NCBI RefSeq assembly: GCF_007991755.1
Contig: NZ_BJYY01000001.1
Coordinates: forward strand, 62,001-126,000
DNA from: Cellulomonas aerilata
GTDB lineage: Bacteria > Actinomycetota > Actinomycetes > Actinomycetales > Cellulomonadaceae
DNA length: 64,000 bases
Direction: 5' to 3'
The translations under genes were made by a program, and so were the position numbers. Below the pieces are notes generated by a model. It saw only the letters and a program-made list of their open reading frames with translations, did no database searches and was not told the DNA's origin. This document shows positions 8,798 to 15,977 of this stretch, in pieces (positions within the stretch are counted from its first letter, which is position 1; every line of letters begins with the position of its first letter).

Positions 8798-9949
8798 ATG
8801 GCTTCGGCCGAGTTGCGACGTGCAGTCGAAATTGCAAGCGAACAGCTGGCCGGCGTGGAGCCGCGGTGGACACACGTCCGGGCAGTGGGCGAGCGCGCGG
8901 AAGTCCTGTGTCGTGACCACGAGCTGCCCGACTATCTCGCGGCCGCGGCATGGCTGCACGACGTGGGCTACGGCGACGACATCGTTGCTACTGGGTTCCA
9001 TCCACTGGACGGGGCCCGCTTCCTGCGGCGCATCGGCTCAGGAGACCCCGTGACGTCGCTTGTGGCGTACCACTCTGGACTCACGGCGTCGGTGGCGCCG
9101 TTCGAGCCGGCCGACCCACCGGTGTTGAAGTCGCTGCCCTTGGCGCGGGGAGAGGACGGGCAGGTCCACCGCGTGCGAATCCTTGGAGCGCACCTGCTGA
9201 TCGTTGGAGCGACCGGGGCCGGGAAGGGGTCGGTGCTGTGGTCCCTGATCAGCGCCCTGGCCGCTGGGATCCGCGACCAACTGGTGCAGGTCTGGGCAAT
9301 CGACCCCAAGGGCGGCATGGAACGGGCCGCCGGTGCTCCGTTATTCGCCCGGTTCGTCTACGGCGACACCCCCGACGGCGGAGACGACACCGGGTACGAG
9401 GTGCAGTTCGCCCAGGTCCTCGAGGACGCCGTCACCGTCATGCGCCGCCGGCAGTCCGCCCTGCGCGGCCGGGCCCGCCTGCACACCCCCACCACGGCGG
9501 AGCCGCTGATCGTGGTGATCATCGACGAGCTCGCGTCCCTGACCGCCTACATCAATGACCGGGACGCCAAGCGGCGCATCATCGCCGCCCTGTCCCTGCT
9601 GCTCTCGCAAGGCCGCGCGGTCGGGGTGTCAGTGGTGGGGGCGGTGCAGGACCCGCGCAAGGACATCATCTCGATGCGCGACCTGTTCCCCACCCGCATC
9701 CTGCTGCGGGTCACCGAACCCGAGCACGTCGCCCTCACCCTCGGCCAAGGGGCACGCGACCGTGGCGCCACCGCCGACCTCATCGACGACGCCACCCCCG
9801 GCGTTGCCTACATCGGCCAGGACGGCGTCCCCGAAGCCGCCCGCGTCCGCTTCACTCACGTCACCGACGACGACATCACCGCCCTGGTCCAGCAGTACGC
9901 GCCACGGGCGGCGCCCATGCTCCCGGGCGCGATCCCGGCGGTGGTCTGA
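8798..9949 (+). CDS. Chimeric protein: N-terminal HD domain joined to C-terminal FtsK/TraSA-type DNA translocase
   Basis: This 383-residue frame is a fusion of two unrelated families. Residues 1 to about 95 match an HD phosphohydrolase: H26, H54-D55 in AAWLHDVGYG, and the FHPLDGARFL and LVAYHSG segments. From about residue 100 the sequence is the motor of an AICE transfer protein (TraSA, FtsK/SpoIIIE type): Walker A GATGAGKGS at 137-145, Walker B D243-E244 in VVIIDELAS, then the SQGRAVGVSVVGAVQDPRKD block. The usual N-terminal membrane part of TraSA is missing. Normally this pump moves double-stranded element DNA between mycelial cells. The junction suggests a deletion that joined an HD gene to the pump; activity is doubtful. 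Confidence 0.85.
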   Translation: MASAELRRAVEIASEQLAGVEPRWTHVRAVGERAEVLCRDHELPDYLAAAAWLHDVGYGDDIVATGFHPLDGARFLRRIGSGDPVTSLVAYHSGLTASVAPFEPADPPVLKSLPLARGEDGQVHRVRILGAHLLIVGATGAGKGSVLWSLISALAAGIRDQLVQVWAIDPKGGMERAAGAPLFARFVYGDTPDGGDDTGYEVQFAQVLEDAVTVMRRRQSALRGRARLHTPTTAEPLIVVIIDELASLTAYINDRDAKRRIIAALSLLLSQGRAVGVSVVGAVQDPRKDIISMRDLFPTRILLRVTEPEHVALTLGQGARDRGATADLIDDATPGVAYIGQDGVPEAARVRFTHVTDDDITALVQQYAPRAAPMLPGAIPAVV

Positions 9950-10254
9950 TGCCCACCCACGGACTGCCGGCTCGCTGGGACCGCTTGGGCCTCGACAGCG
10001 AGTGGATGCGACACGGTGCATGCCTGGCGCGGACCGACCTGCCGTGGACGGCCGACGCTCACCAGACCAGTTCGCCGAAACGGCGTGCGATGGCGGCTGT
10101 CTGCGCCGACTGCCCAGTCCTGACGCGATGCGCGGAGTTCGCTTCGCGCGCCCGGATGACAGGCGGCTTCTGGGCTGGCACGGCGCGCGATGAGCTGCTG
10201 GTGGCTCGGGTACAAGGACCGCTGGCTTCAGGCGACGTCGGCGGTGCCGCATGA
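9949..10254 (+). CDS. WhiB-family iron-sulfur transcriptional regulator encoded on the element
   Basis: The 101 residues carry the WhiB signature of four cysteines, C25, C52, C55 and C61 (C-X2-C-X5-C for the last three), which ligate a 4Fe-4S cluster. A GGFWAG turn follows, corresponding to the family GGVWGG-type loop, with a short basic tail. WhiB-like proteins act as redox- or NO-sensing partners of sigma factors. The ATG overlaps the stop of the translocase gene and the stop overlaps the next ATG (ATGA), so it sits in the element's operon. It may regulate transfer or replication genes, which is inference from context. Confidence 0.85.
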   Translation: MPTHGLPARWDRLGLDSEWMRHGACLARTDLPWTADAHQTSSPKRRAMAAVCADCPVLTRCAEFASRARMTGGFWAGTARDELLVARVQGPLASGDVGGAA

Positions 10255-10340
10255 CCCGCGCGCCGCTCAGCATCACGGACGACGTCGTCCGCGCACTCGC
10301 GTTGGCGGAGGCGGTGTGTGTCCGGCCCGTCATGCGGTGA
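10251..10340 (+). pseudogene. N-terminal fragment of the RepSA-like initiator, cut off by an in-frame TGA
   Basis: The original rep start is the ATG at 10251, overlapping the WhiB-like stop (ATGA). It encodes 29 residues ending CVRPVMR, then TGA at 10338-10340. The same frame continues immediately with VTDRANGATTTVAIPCGSTR, which is the family-conserved continuation. A single substitution (for example CGA to TGA) therefore splits the gene. A ribosome would have to read through or restart at GTG 10374. Confidence 0.8.
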
Positions 10341-10373
10341 GTCACCGACCGTGCCAACGGAGCTACCACCACG

Positions 10374-11798
10374 GTGGCCATCCCCTGCGGCTCGACCCGA
10401 GACTCGAAGTGCCCGAGCTGTGCCGCGAAGGCCCGCCGGCTGCGGATGACCCAGTGCGCCGAGGGCTGGCACGCCGACGTCGAGCCGGTGCCGCTGGACA
10501 AGCCTTCGCCGACCGAGGCCTCGGCAAGCACGGACGACGATGACGAGGTCGACGTCGACGACGCGTCTGGACGCCAGACCCGATCCACCCGCCGTCGATC
10601 TGACGTTCCCGACCTGCCGACGCGTCCCGTCGAGAACCGCACGGTGGGGCAGGTCTTCGCCGCCCCGGACGGCAAGACCTACCGGCCCTCGATGTTCATC
10701 ACGCTAACCCTGCCCTCGTACGGCAAGGTCCTCCCCGGCCGTGGCGTCCCGGCCGATCCACGCGCGTACCACTACCGGCGGGCAGCGCTGGACGCCCTGC
10801 ACTTCTCCCAGCTCGTCGACCGGTGGGTGCAGAACCTGCGCCGCTGCGCGGGCTACAAGGTCCAGTACTTCGGCGCCGTCGAGGCCCAGCGCCGCCTCGC
10901 CCCGCACTTCCACGTCGCCGTCCGTGGTGCCATCCCGCGGGCCACAGTCCGGGCCGTCACCGAGGCGACCTACTTCCAGCTGTGGTGGCCCCCGATCGAC
11001 CGTCCGGTGTACGTCCACCGCCAGCCGGTGTGGGACGGCCAGAGCTACCGCGATCCCGACAGCGGCTTCGCCCTGCCGACCTGGCAGCAGGCCATCGCAG
11101 CCCTCGAGGACGACCCCGTTGCCAAGCCGGCGCACGTGATGCGGCTGGGGCAGCAGGTCGACATCAAAGGCCTCATCGCGGGCACCCCGGACTCCGACCG
11201 CGCCGTGCGGTACTTGACCAAGTACCTCACCAAGGCCGTGGCCGAAACCTACGGCGATGGGGACGGCGCCGACGCGGCCTACGAGGCCCACATCGACCGC
11301 CTGCACGAGCAAGTCCGTTGGCTGCCGTGCTCGGAGGAGTGCGCGAACTGGCTGCGGTTCGGGGTCAAGCCCAAGAACGCCGGGCCCGGTCTCATGCCCG
11401 GGTGGTGCCCGTCCAAGGCGCACGACCGTGAGCACCTCGGCGTCGGTGGCCGCCGGGTGCTCGTCTCTCGCAGCTGGTCCGGCAAGACGCTCACGGAGCA
11501 CAAGGCCGACCGGGCCGCCGTGGTTCGAGCTGCGTTGGAGGCCGCCGGTATCGCTCCCCCTGCCGCGGACCGGATGGCGGCGGAGACGCTCGATGAGGAC
11601 GGGCGACCTCGCTTCATCTGGAGTGATGTGCCGGTGGCCTCCCTCGACTACGCGCGGATCGTCATGGCCACCGTGATCGAGGCACGACGTTGGCGCGCTC
11701 AGTACGACCGCGCAAAGGCCCTCACGGGCGGCGCCGATCCGCCTGTGGACAACGGTTCGGCAACCGGCCGGCCGATGTCGCTATCCGCTGCTGTCTGA
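10374..11798 (+). CDS. Replication initiator of AICE type (RepSA-like), main part, lacking its normal N-terminus
   Basis: This is a 474-residue remainder of a rolling-circle replication initiator of the kind carried by pSAM2-like elements. Features in order are a cysteine cluster (C5, C13, C16, C28) resembling a zinc ribbon, an acidic linker, the HUH-type metal site in APHFHVAVRG (H178, H180), and the tyrosine motif in YLTKYLTK (Y280 and Y284 are the candidates). Later comes a conserved SKAHDREHLGVGGRRVLVSR region. In such elements Rep nicks the origin after excision. The true start is at 10251, but an in-frame TGA at 10338 removes 41 residues including part of the conserved lead-in. The catalytic core is intact, so partial function cannot be excluded. 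Confidence 0.85.
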   Translation: MAIPCGSTRDSKCPSCAAKARRLRMTQCAEGWHADVEPVPLDKPSPTEASASTDDDDEVDVDDASGRQTRSTRRRSDVPDLPTRPVENRTVGQVFAAPDGKTYRPSMFITLTLPSYGKVLPGRGVPADPRAYHYRRAALDALHFSQLVDRWVQNLRRCAGYKVQYFGAVEAQRRLAPHFHVAVRGAIPRATVRAVTEATYFQLWWPPIDRPVYVHRQPVWDGQSYRDPDSGFALPTWQQAIAALEDDPVAKPAHVMRLGQQVDIKGLIAGTPDSDRAVRYLTKYLTKAVAETYGDGDGADAAYEAHIDRLHEQVRWLPCSEECANWLRFGVKPKNAGPGLMPGWCPSKAHDREHLGVGGRRVLVSRSWSGKTLTEHKADRAAVVRAALEAAGIAPPAADRMAAETLDEDGRPRFIWSDVPVASLDYARIVMATVIEARRWRAQYDRAKALTGGADPPVDNGSATGRPMSLSAAV

Positions 11799-11815
11799 CG
11801 AAGGGAGGGAAGGCC

Positions 11816-12007
11816 ATGGAGAAGCTCCTGCTGACCGTCGGTGAAGGGGCGGTCGTCCTGGGCGTCGGCAAGTCCCGCGTGTACGACCTCATGCGGCTCC
11901 GACAGCTGCGCAGCGTAAAGATCGGACGCTCACGAAGGGTGCCGGTGGACTGCCTGCGCGCGTACGTGGAGCGCATCGCAGCCGAGGATCACGAGGTGCT
12001 CCCGTGA
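11816..12007 (+). CDS. xis: Excisionase-like helix-turn-helix DNA-binding protein
   Basis: This small protein (63 residues) has the winged helix-turn-helix of the excisionase/MerR-like family: LTVGEGAVVLGVGKSRVYDL, then RSVKIGRSRRVPVDCLRAYV. The ATG at 11816 is chosen because a strong purine-rich ribosome site (GGGAGGGAAGG) precedes it; an extension upstream would run into the rep gene. It overlaps the integrase start by 4 bp, the standard xis-int arrangement. It would bend attachment-site DNA to favour excision. Confidence 0.88.
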   Translation: MEKLLLTVGEGAVVLGVGKSRVYDLMRLRQLRSVKIGRSRRVPVDCLRAYVERIAAEDHEVLP

Positions 12008-13140
12008 CGAGGCGTCGGAACGGTGAGGGGTCGGTCTACAAGCGATCCGACGGTCGCTGGACCGGCGCGACCTACGTGCTCAACGCCGACGGGGGACGTC
12101 AGCGGCGCCAGGTCTACGGCGCCACGCCCGCCGAAGTCGCGGAGAAGATCGCCGAACTCCGGGTCCGGACGGCCCAAAGTCTCCCGTCGGCCGCCAACCG
12201 GTCGACGGTTCGGACGTTCGGCGATCTGTGGCTGGCACAACTGCCCGGGTCAGGACTGAAGCCGGCGACCGTGAGCAACTACCGGTGGACGCTCGAGCGG
12301 TATGTGTACCCGGAGGTCGGCTCGGTCCGCCTGACGGCGTTGACGCCTCAGCACGTGCGCCAGGTGATGACCGCGGTGACTCGTCGAGGCGCCTCGGCGA
12401 GGACCGCGCAGCTCACCCGCGCCGTGCTCCGGTCGATGCTGGCTGACGCCGAGCGGGAGCAGGTCGTGCACCGCAACGTCGCCACACTGGTGCGCGGGCC
12501 GCGCGTCGAGCGGGTCGAGGTCGTCCCATGGTCCGCGCAGGAGGCAGCGAAGTTCCTGGCCTCCATGCGCGAGCACCGGCTCTACGCCCTGGTCGCGGTC
12601 GGCATCTCTCTCGGCCTGCGCAAGGGCGAGCTGCTGGCGCTGCGGTGGGACAACGTCGACCTCGACGGCGGGACCCTGCGCGTGGTGGAGACGGTGCAGC
12701 GCCTAGGCAAGGGGGTCGGCCTGGTCACGGGCACCCCCAAGACGGCACGGTCACGCCGAACGGTCCCGCTGCCGGAGGTCTGCCGGCACGCACTCCTCGA
12801 GCACTGGGAACTCCAGGACAAGGAGCGAGAGGCCGCCGGCGCCAGCTGGACCGAGCACGGCCTCGTCTTCACCACGCGCACCGGGACCGTGCTCGAGCCT
12901 CGCAACGTCAATCGGCTCCTCGACGAGCGCATCGCGGCAGCCGGACTCCGGCGAATCCGCTTCCACGACATGCGGCACACGTGCGCATCGCTGTTGCTCT
13001 CGCAGGGGGTCCCGGTGCGCGTCGTGATGGAGGTCCTTGGCCACTCGCAGATGGCCATCACGACGGACCTCTACGGGCACGTGATGCCGCCTGCGACCCG
13101 CGCCGCAGCGGCTGCCATGGACGAGGTGCTCGGCGGATAA
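12004..13140 (+). CDS. int: Tyrosine site-specific integrase
   Basis: The 378-residue recombinase has an N-terminal arm-binding region (NGEGSVYKRSDGRWTG), a SAM-like core-binding domain at about 60-150 and a catalytic domain at about 175-378. The catalytic residues are visible: R206 in LGLRKGELL, H321 and R324 in FHDMRHT, H347 in LGHSQM, and nucleophile Y357 in LYGHV. It starts with GTG overlapping xis. It lies 161 bases from the 3' end of tRNA-Arg(ACG), the expected position for an enzyme that inserts the element into that tRNA gene. The gene is intact even though other element genes are damaged. Confidence 0.94.
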   Translation: MTRRRNGEGSVYKRSDGRWTGATYVLNADGGRQRRQVYGATPAEVAEKIAELRVRTAQSLPSAANRSTVRTFGDLWLAQLPGSGLKPATVSNYRWTLERYVYPEVGSVRLTALTPQHVRQVMTAVTRRGASARTAQLTRAVLRSMLADAEREQVVHRNVATLVRGPRVERVEVVPWSAQEAAKFLASMREHRLYALVAVGISLGLRKGELLALRWDNVDLDGGTLRVVETVQRLGKGVGLVTGTPKTARSRRTVPLPEVCRHALLEHWELQDKEREAAGASWTEHGLVFTTRTGTVLEPRNVNRLLDERIAAAGLRRIRFHDMRHTCASLLLSQGVPVRVVMEVLGHSQMAITTDLYGHVMPPATRAAAAAMDEVLGG

Positions 13141-13170
13141 AAGCGCAGGTCAGAGGCCTACCCGGGTGAT

Positions 13171-13194
13171 GGGCTGCTGTCAGGGCTGCTGTCG
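13171..13194. repeat. 12-bp tandem repeat between integrase and tRNA-Arg
   Basis: There are two adjacent copies of GGGCTGCTGTC plus one variable base, lying between the int stop and the tRNA-Arg 3' end. Repeats in this position can be integrase or excisionase arm-type binding sites. Function is not shown. Confidence 0.5.
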
Positions 13195-13236
13195 GTGTCG
13201 CCGCAGCGGCCGACGGAATCGCCGTCCAAGCCGAAA

Positions 13237-13285
13237 CCAGAACGGCCCCGGATCCGCGTTTCCGCAGGTCCGGGGCCAGTTCTGG
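13237..13285. terminator. Long near-perfect hairpin between int and tRNA-Arg
   Basis: The arms CCAGAACGGCCCCGGATCC and GGTCCGGGGCCAGTTCTGG pair along about 19 positions with one small mismatch or bulge. Read from the minus strand it follows the tRNA-Arg 3' end by 17 bases and is followed by TTTCGG, so it probably ends the tRNA transcript. From the plus strand it could also end int transcription. Confidence 0.7.
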
Positions 13286-13301
13286 TCGCTGTCTCAACGA
13301 G

Positions 13302-13374
13302 TGCGCCCGAAGGGATTCGAACCCCCAACCTTCTGATCCGTAGTCAGATGCTCTATCCGTTGAGCTACGGGCGC
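13302..13374 (-). tRNA. tRNA-Arg (anticodon ACG)
   Basis: The minus strand folds as a 73-nt tRNA: acceptor GCGCCCG/CGGGCGC with discriminator A, D arm GCTC/GAGC, anticodon arm TCTGA-CTACGGA-TCAGA (anticodon ACG) and a T arm with TTCGAAT. CCA is not encoded. Its 3' end faces the integrase gene, so it is the presumed attB site. Confidence 0.96.
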
Positions 13375-13520
13375 ATGGCCTCACGGCCGGGTAGAACGAT
13401 AGCGCCCCGCGGGCGCGGGCCCAAACCGGGCGGGTGGTCGGGCGGCGTGGGGTCGGTCACGCCGGCGTCACCGGGACGGGGGTCCGCCGGGACGAGAGCT
13501 CAACGCGGCGACACGCAGAA

Positions 13521-13547
13521 GGCCCCGGTTCCATGGGAACCGGGGCC
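13521..13547 (-). terminator. Terminator of tRNA-Ser(GCU)
   Basis: A perfect 12-bp inverted repeat (GGCCCCGGTTCC / GGAACCGGGGCC) with a 3-base loop starts 8 bases past the tRNA 3' end on the minus strand and is followed by TTCT. Confidence 0.8.
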
Positions 13548-13555
13548 CTGCGATG

Positions 13556-13644
13556 CGGAGACGGTGGGATTTGAACCCACGGAAGGGTTGCCCCTTCACG
13601 ACCTTAGCAGGGTCGCGCACTAGACCTGGCTATGCGACGTCTCC
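13556..13644 (-). tRNA. tRNA-Ser (anticodon GCU)
   Basis: This is an 89-nt class II tRNA on the minus strand. The acceptor GGAGACG pairs with CGTCTCC, the discriminator is G, the anticodon arm is CGACC-CTGCTAA-GGTCG (GCU), and there is a long variable arm and a GTGGG-TTCAAAT-CCCAC T arm. Confidence 0.96.
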
Positions 13645-13760
13645 AGGCCCGCACAGGCTACCTGCACGTCGGACCGGCTCGCAAAGCGCCCCGGACGCCC
13701 CGATCCGTTCCGCGGGAGGGGCAGTCGGGATAGGGTCGTGCGGCCCCGAGGAGGTCCATC

Positions 13761-14258
13761 GTGCCCATCACCGTCACCACCGTCCGCCCCGAGAACTGGG
13801 TGGAGTTCCGTGACATCCGGCTGCAGATGCTGGCCGACACCCCCATCGCCTTCGGCGAGACCCTGGCGCACGCCGAGGGGACCAACGAGGCCGGCTGGCT
13901 CGCGCGGATCGCCCGGGCCACCCAGCCCGACCGGACGGCCGTCGCCGCTGTGGACGAGACCGGACGCTGGGTCGGCACGATGAGCGCCTACCTCTCCGGG
14001 CCGGGCGTCGCCACGGTGGCCGCGGTCTGGGTCGCGCCCGAGCACCGTGGCGCCGGCGTCACCGACCAGCTCATGGACGCCCTCGTCGCCTGGGCCCGCG
14101 ACACGGCTCACGCCACCGCGCTGCGCCTGACGGTGCACGAGCAGAACGCGCGTGCGGCCGCGTACTTCGAGCGTGTCGGCTTCCACGCCACCGGCGAGAC
14201 GCAGCCGTACGAGCTCGAGCCCGGCGGCGACCTGCGGGTCATGCAGCGCGACCTGTAG
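13761..14258 (+). CDS. GNAT-family N-acetyltransferase
   Basis: This cytosolic acetyl-CoA-dependent acetyltransferase (165 aa) shows the fold clearly: beta strand AAVWVAPEHRGAGVTDQLMD carries motif A for acetyl-CoA pyrophosphate binding (RGAGV), and RLTVHEQNARAAAYFERVGF is motif B. It starts with GTG behind a GAGGAGG ribosome site. The substrate cannot be told from sequence; single GNAT genes of this type often acetylate small amines or peptides. It stands alone between tRNA-Ser and the anti-sigma gene on the other strand. Confidence 0.88.
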   Translation: MPITVTTVRPENWVEFRDIRLQMLADTPIAFGETLAHAEGTNEAGWLARIARATQPDRTAVAAVDETGRWVGTMSAYLSGPGVATVAAVWVAPEHRGAGVTDQLMDALVAWARDTAHATALRLTVHEQNARAAAYFERVGFHATGETQPYELEPGGDLRVMQRDL

Positions 14259-14474
14259 ACCTACCGGCACCGTCAGGCCCGTCCCTCACGACGGCGGCGC
14301 CCGTCCCCCTGGGACGCGGGAGTCACGGGCACGGTGCGGATCGGCTCCCGTCCGCGCCGCCGACTGCCCACACGCCGGCCGACCGCCTTGCTGGCACGCC
14401 ACCGGGCGCGGTGTCGCCCACGCCGGGTGAGCGTCAGCCGCCACCCGGGACGACCCGGGCCGGTGCCCGGCGGT

Positions 14475-15236
14475 TCACCGCGCGGTGCGCAGGAGGATGG
14501 TCCCGTCCTCGGCCAGGACCTCCAGGCTCGCGATGTCGTCCCCGCGGACGGCGGTGGCGGCGTCGATCGTCAGCTCCTTGCCGGCGACGGCGTTCCAGGT
14601 CGCCACCTGCTGCTCCTGGCCGTCGGTGTCGCGGACGACGAGGGAGTACTCGGCGTCGCCCGCGGAGCCGTCGCCGCTGTCCGGGGGGTAGGCGCACTCG
14701 AGCTGGATCTTCGTCCCCCACGCCACCTCGCGCAGGCTCGCGTTGGCGGACAGGGCGGTCTCCACGGCCCGCACGAACTCGAGCTCCTCGGTCGGCTGCG
14801 GGGTCTGGGCAGCGGTCGGCGGGGTCTGCGCAGCGGGCGGCACGGGGTCGTCGTCGTCGAGGACGGCGATGAACCCGACGGTCACCGCTGCGGCACCCAC
14901 GGCGACCGTCGTGAACCAGCGGGCCGTGCGCAGGCGCCGCTCCCGGCGCTCCTCCAGCTCGACGCGGTGCAGTGCACCGGCCAGCAGGGACGGCGGGGCG
15001 GGCGCCTCGAGGTCCACCAGCGCGCCGTCGGGCGCGTCGAGCGACTCCACCACCTCCACCGGCAGGCGGCGCAGCATCCCCGGCAGGCCGGCCAGCTCGG
15101 CGACGGAGCGGGCGCACGCGGCGCACCCCTGCAGGTGCTGCTCGTACTGGGAGCGCTCGAGCGGTGACAGCGCCCCGAGCAGGTAGGCGGCGTCGTCCAT
15201 CTCGAACGGGTCGGACGACGCGGGCGTGTGGTTCAT
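14475..15236 (-). CDS. Membrane anti-sigma factor with zinc-finger (HC2) N-terminus
   Basis: This 253-residue protein has an N-terminal anti-sigma zinc domain with H34-X3-C38-X2-C41 (HLQGCAAC), a linker, a single transmembrane helix at about 106-126 (TVAVGAAAVTVGFIAVL) and an extracytoplasmic domain, as in RskA/RslA-type regulators. It should hold the neighbouring sigma factor inactive until an outside signal triggers release. Its ATG overlaps the sigma gene's stop by 4 bp, so the two are made together. The start is fixed by that overlap. Confidence 0.92.
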   Translation of the reverse strand: MNHTPASSDPFEMDDAAYLLGALSPLERSQYEQHLQGCAACARSVAELAGLPGMLRRLPVEVVESLDAPDGALVDLEAPAPPSLLAGALHRVELEERRERRLRTARWFTTVAVGAAAVTVGFIAVLDDDDPVPPAAQTPPTAAQTPQPTEELEFVRAVETALSANASLREVAWGTKIQLECAYPPDSGDGSAGDAEYSLVVRDTDGQEQQVATWNAVAGKELTIDAATAVRGDDIASLEVLAEDGTILLRTAR

Positions 15237-15742
15237 TCGATCACCCCCATCTCCTGCAGGACGAGCCGCAGGGCTCGCAGCGCGTAGTGCGTGCGTGACT
15301 TCACGGTGCCAGCCGGGACCCCGATCCGCTCGGCGGCGTCAGCCACCGACCGGCCGTGGAAGTAGCACTCGACCAGGACCTGCCGGTGGTCGGCGGACAG
15401 CCGCTGCAGCGCCTCGGCCACCAGCCAGGTCTGGAGCGCGCCGTCGGTCTCGTCGCGGGTGGCGGGCTCCGGCAGGTCGGCGGTCACCACCTCGAGCCGC
15501 GACCGGCTGGACCGCCACTCGTCGATGACCAGGTGCCGGGCGACCGTGAACAGCCACGCCTGCCGCTCGTCGGTCTCCGCCTCGAGTATCCGCGGCGACC
15601 TCCACGCACGCAGCAGCGTCTCCTGCACGACATCCTCCGCCCGGGCCCGGTCACCGGCAGTCAGCCGCAGGACGAACCGCCAGAGCGCGGGCCCGCACTG
15701 GGTGTGCAGGTCGCGCATCAGGTCCGCACGGCTGGCCGCCAT
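15233..15742 (-). CDS. ECF-family RNA polymerase sigma factor
   Basis: This 169-residue sigma factor has region 2 (LWRFVLRLTAGDRARAEDVV, then QETLLRAWRSP and ARHLVIDEWR) and region 4 (LSADHRQVLVECYFHG, then DAAERIGVPAGTVKSR). The ATG at 15742 is chosen because AGGAGGTGCACC precedes it; the frame is open further upstream but without coding sense. With its downstream anti-sigma partner it resembles the SigK/SigL group. The target regulon is unknown. A candidate self-promoter lies just upstream. Confidence 0.93.
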   Translation of the reverse strand: MAASRADLMRDLHTQCGPALWRFVLRLTAGDRARAEDVVQETLLRAWRSPRILEAETDERQAWLFTVARHLVIDEWRSSRSRLEVVTADLPEPATRDETDGALQTWLVAEALQRLSADHRQVLVECYFHGRSVADAAERIGVPAGTVKSRTHYALRALRLVLQEMGVIE

Positions 15743-15760
15743 GGTGCACCTCCTGATCTC

Positions 15761-15788
15761 ACTACGACGGCGGGGCGCGGTTCGTTCA
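15761..15788 (-). promoter_or_regulatory. Candidate ECF promoter of the sigma/anti-sigma operon
   Basis: On the minus strand, TGAACG and CGTAGT are separated by 16 bases and lie about 20 bases from the sigma start. This is close to the TGAACC-N16-CGT pattern known for mycobacterial SigL, so autoregulation is plausible. It was found by eye. Confidence 0.45.
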
Positions 15789-15977
15789 CCGGACGGACCC
15801 CGCGCACGTCCGGCGTGACGCAGGTCACCGTAGGGCAGGCCACCCACCGCCATGGCGCGTTCGGGCGCGCGTCGGGGTCCGCCGGCGCGCCGCAGCGGAC
15901 GACGAAGGCCCCGGTCCGGGCGGCACCGTGGGGTGCGCGCCCGGCCCGGGGCCCGTCGCGGCAGGTCGTGCCGCGGG

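Larger units (their letters stand above)
8798..13302 (+). mobile_element. Remnant of an actinomycete integrative and conjugative element (AICE) at tRNA-Arg(ACG)
   Basis: The gene order traSA-like, whiB-like, rep, xis, int next to a tRNA 3' end is that of pSAM2-type elements. Three signs of decay are visible: the left end of the transfer gene is fused to an HD-domain gene at about 9080, rep has an in-frame stop, and no copy of the tRNA-Arg 3' sequence is found on the left side of the window. The right boundary is placed at the tRNA 3' end. The left boundary is the fusion point rather than a true end. Confidence 0.75.

Noticed and set aside
13058-13384. Minus-strand frame with RSSTDRASDYGSEGWGFESL
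   Set aside because: This peptide is the well-known artefact of translating a tRNA-Arg gene; the sequence folds as tRNA-Arg(ACG).
14259-14474. Terminator or small gene between the GNAT and anti-sigma genes
   Set aside because: Weak GC-rich inverted repeats only, and no frame with a ribosome site; not better than chance in such DNA.
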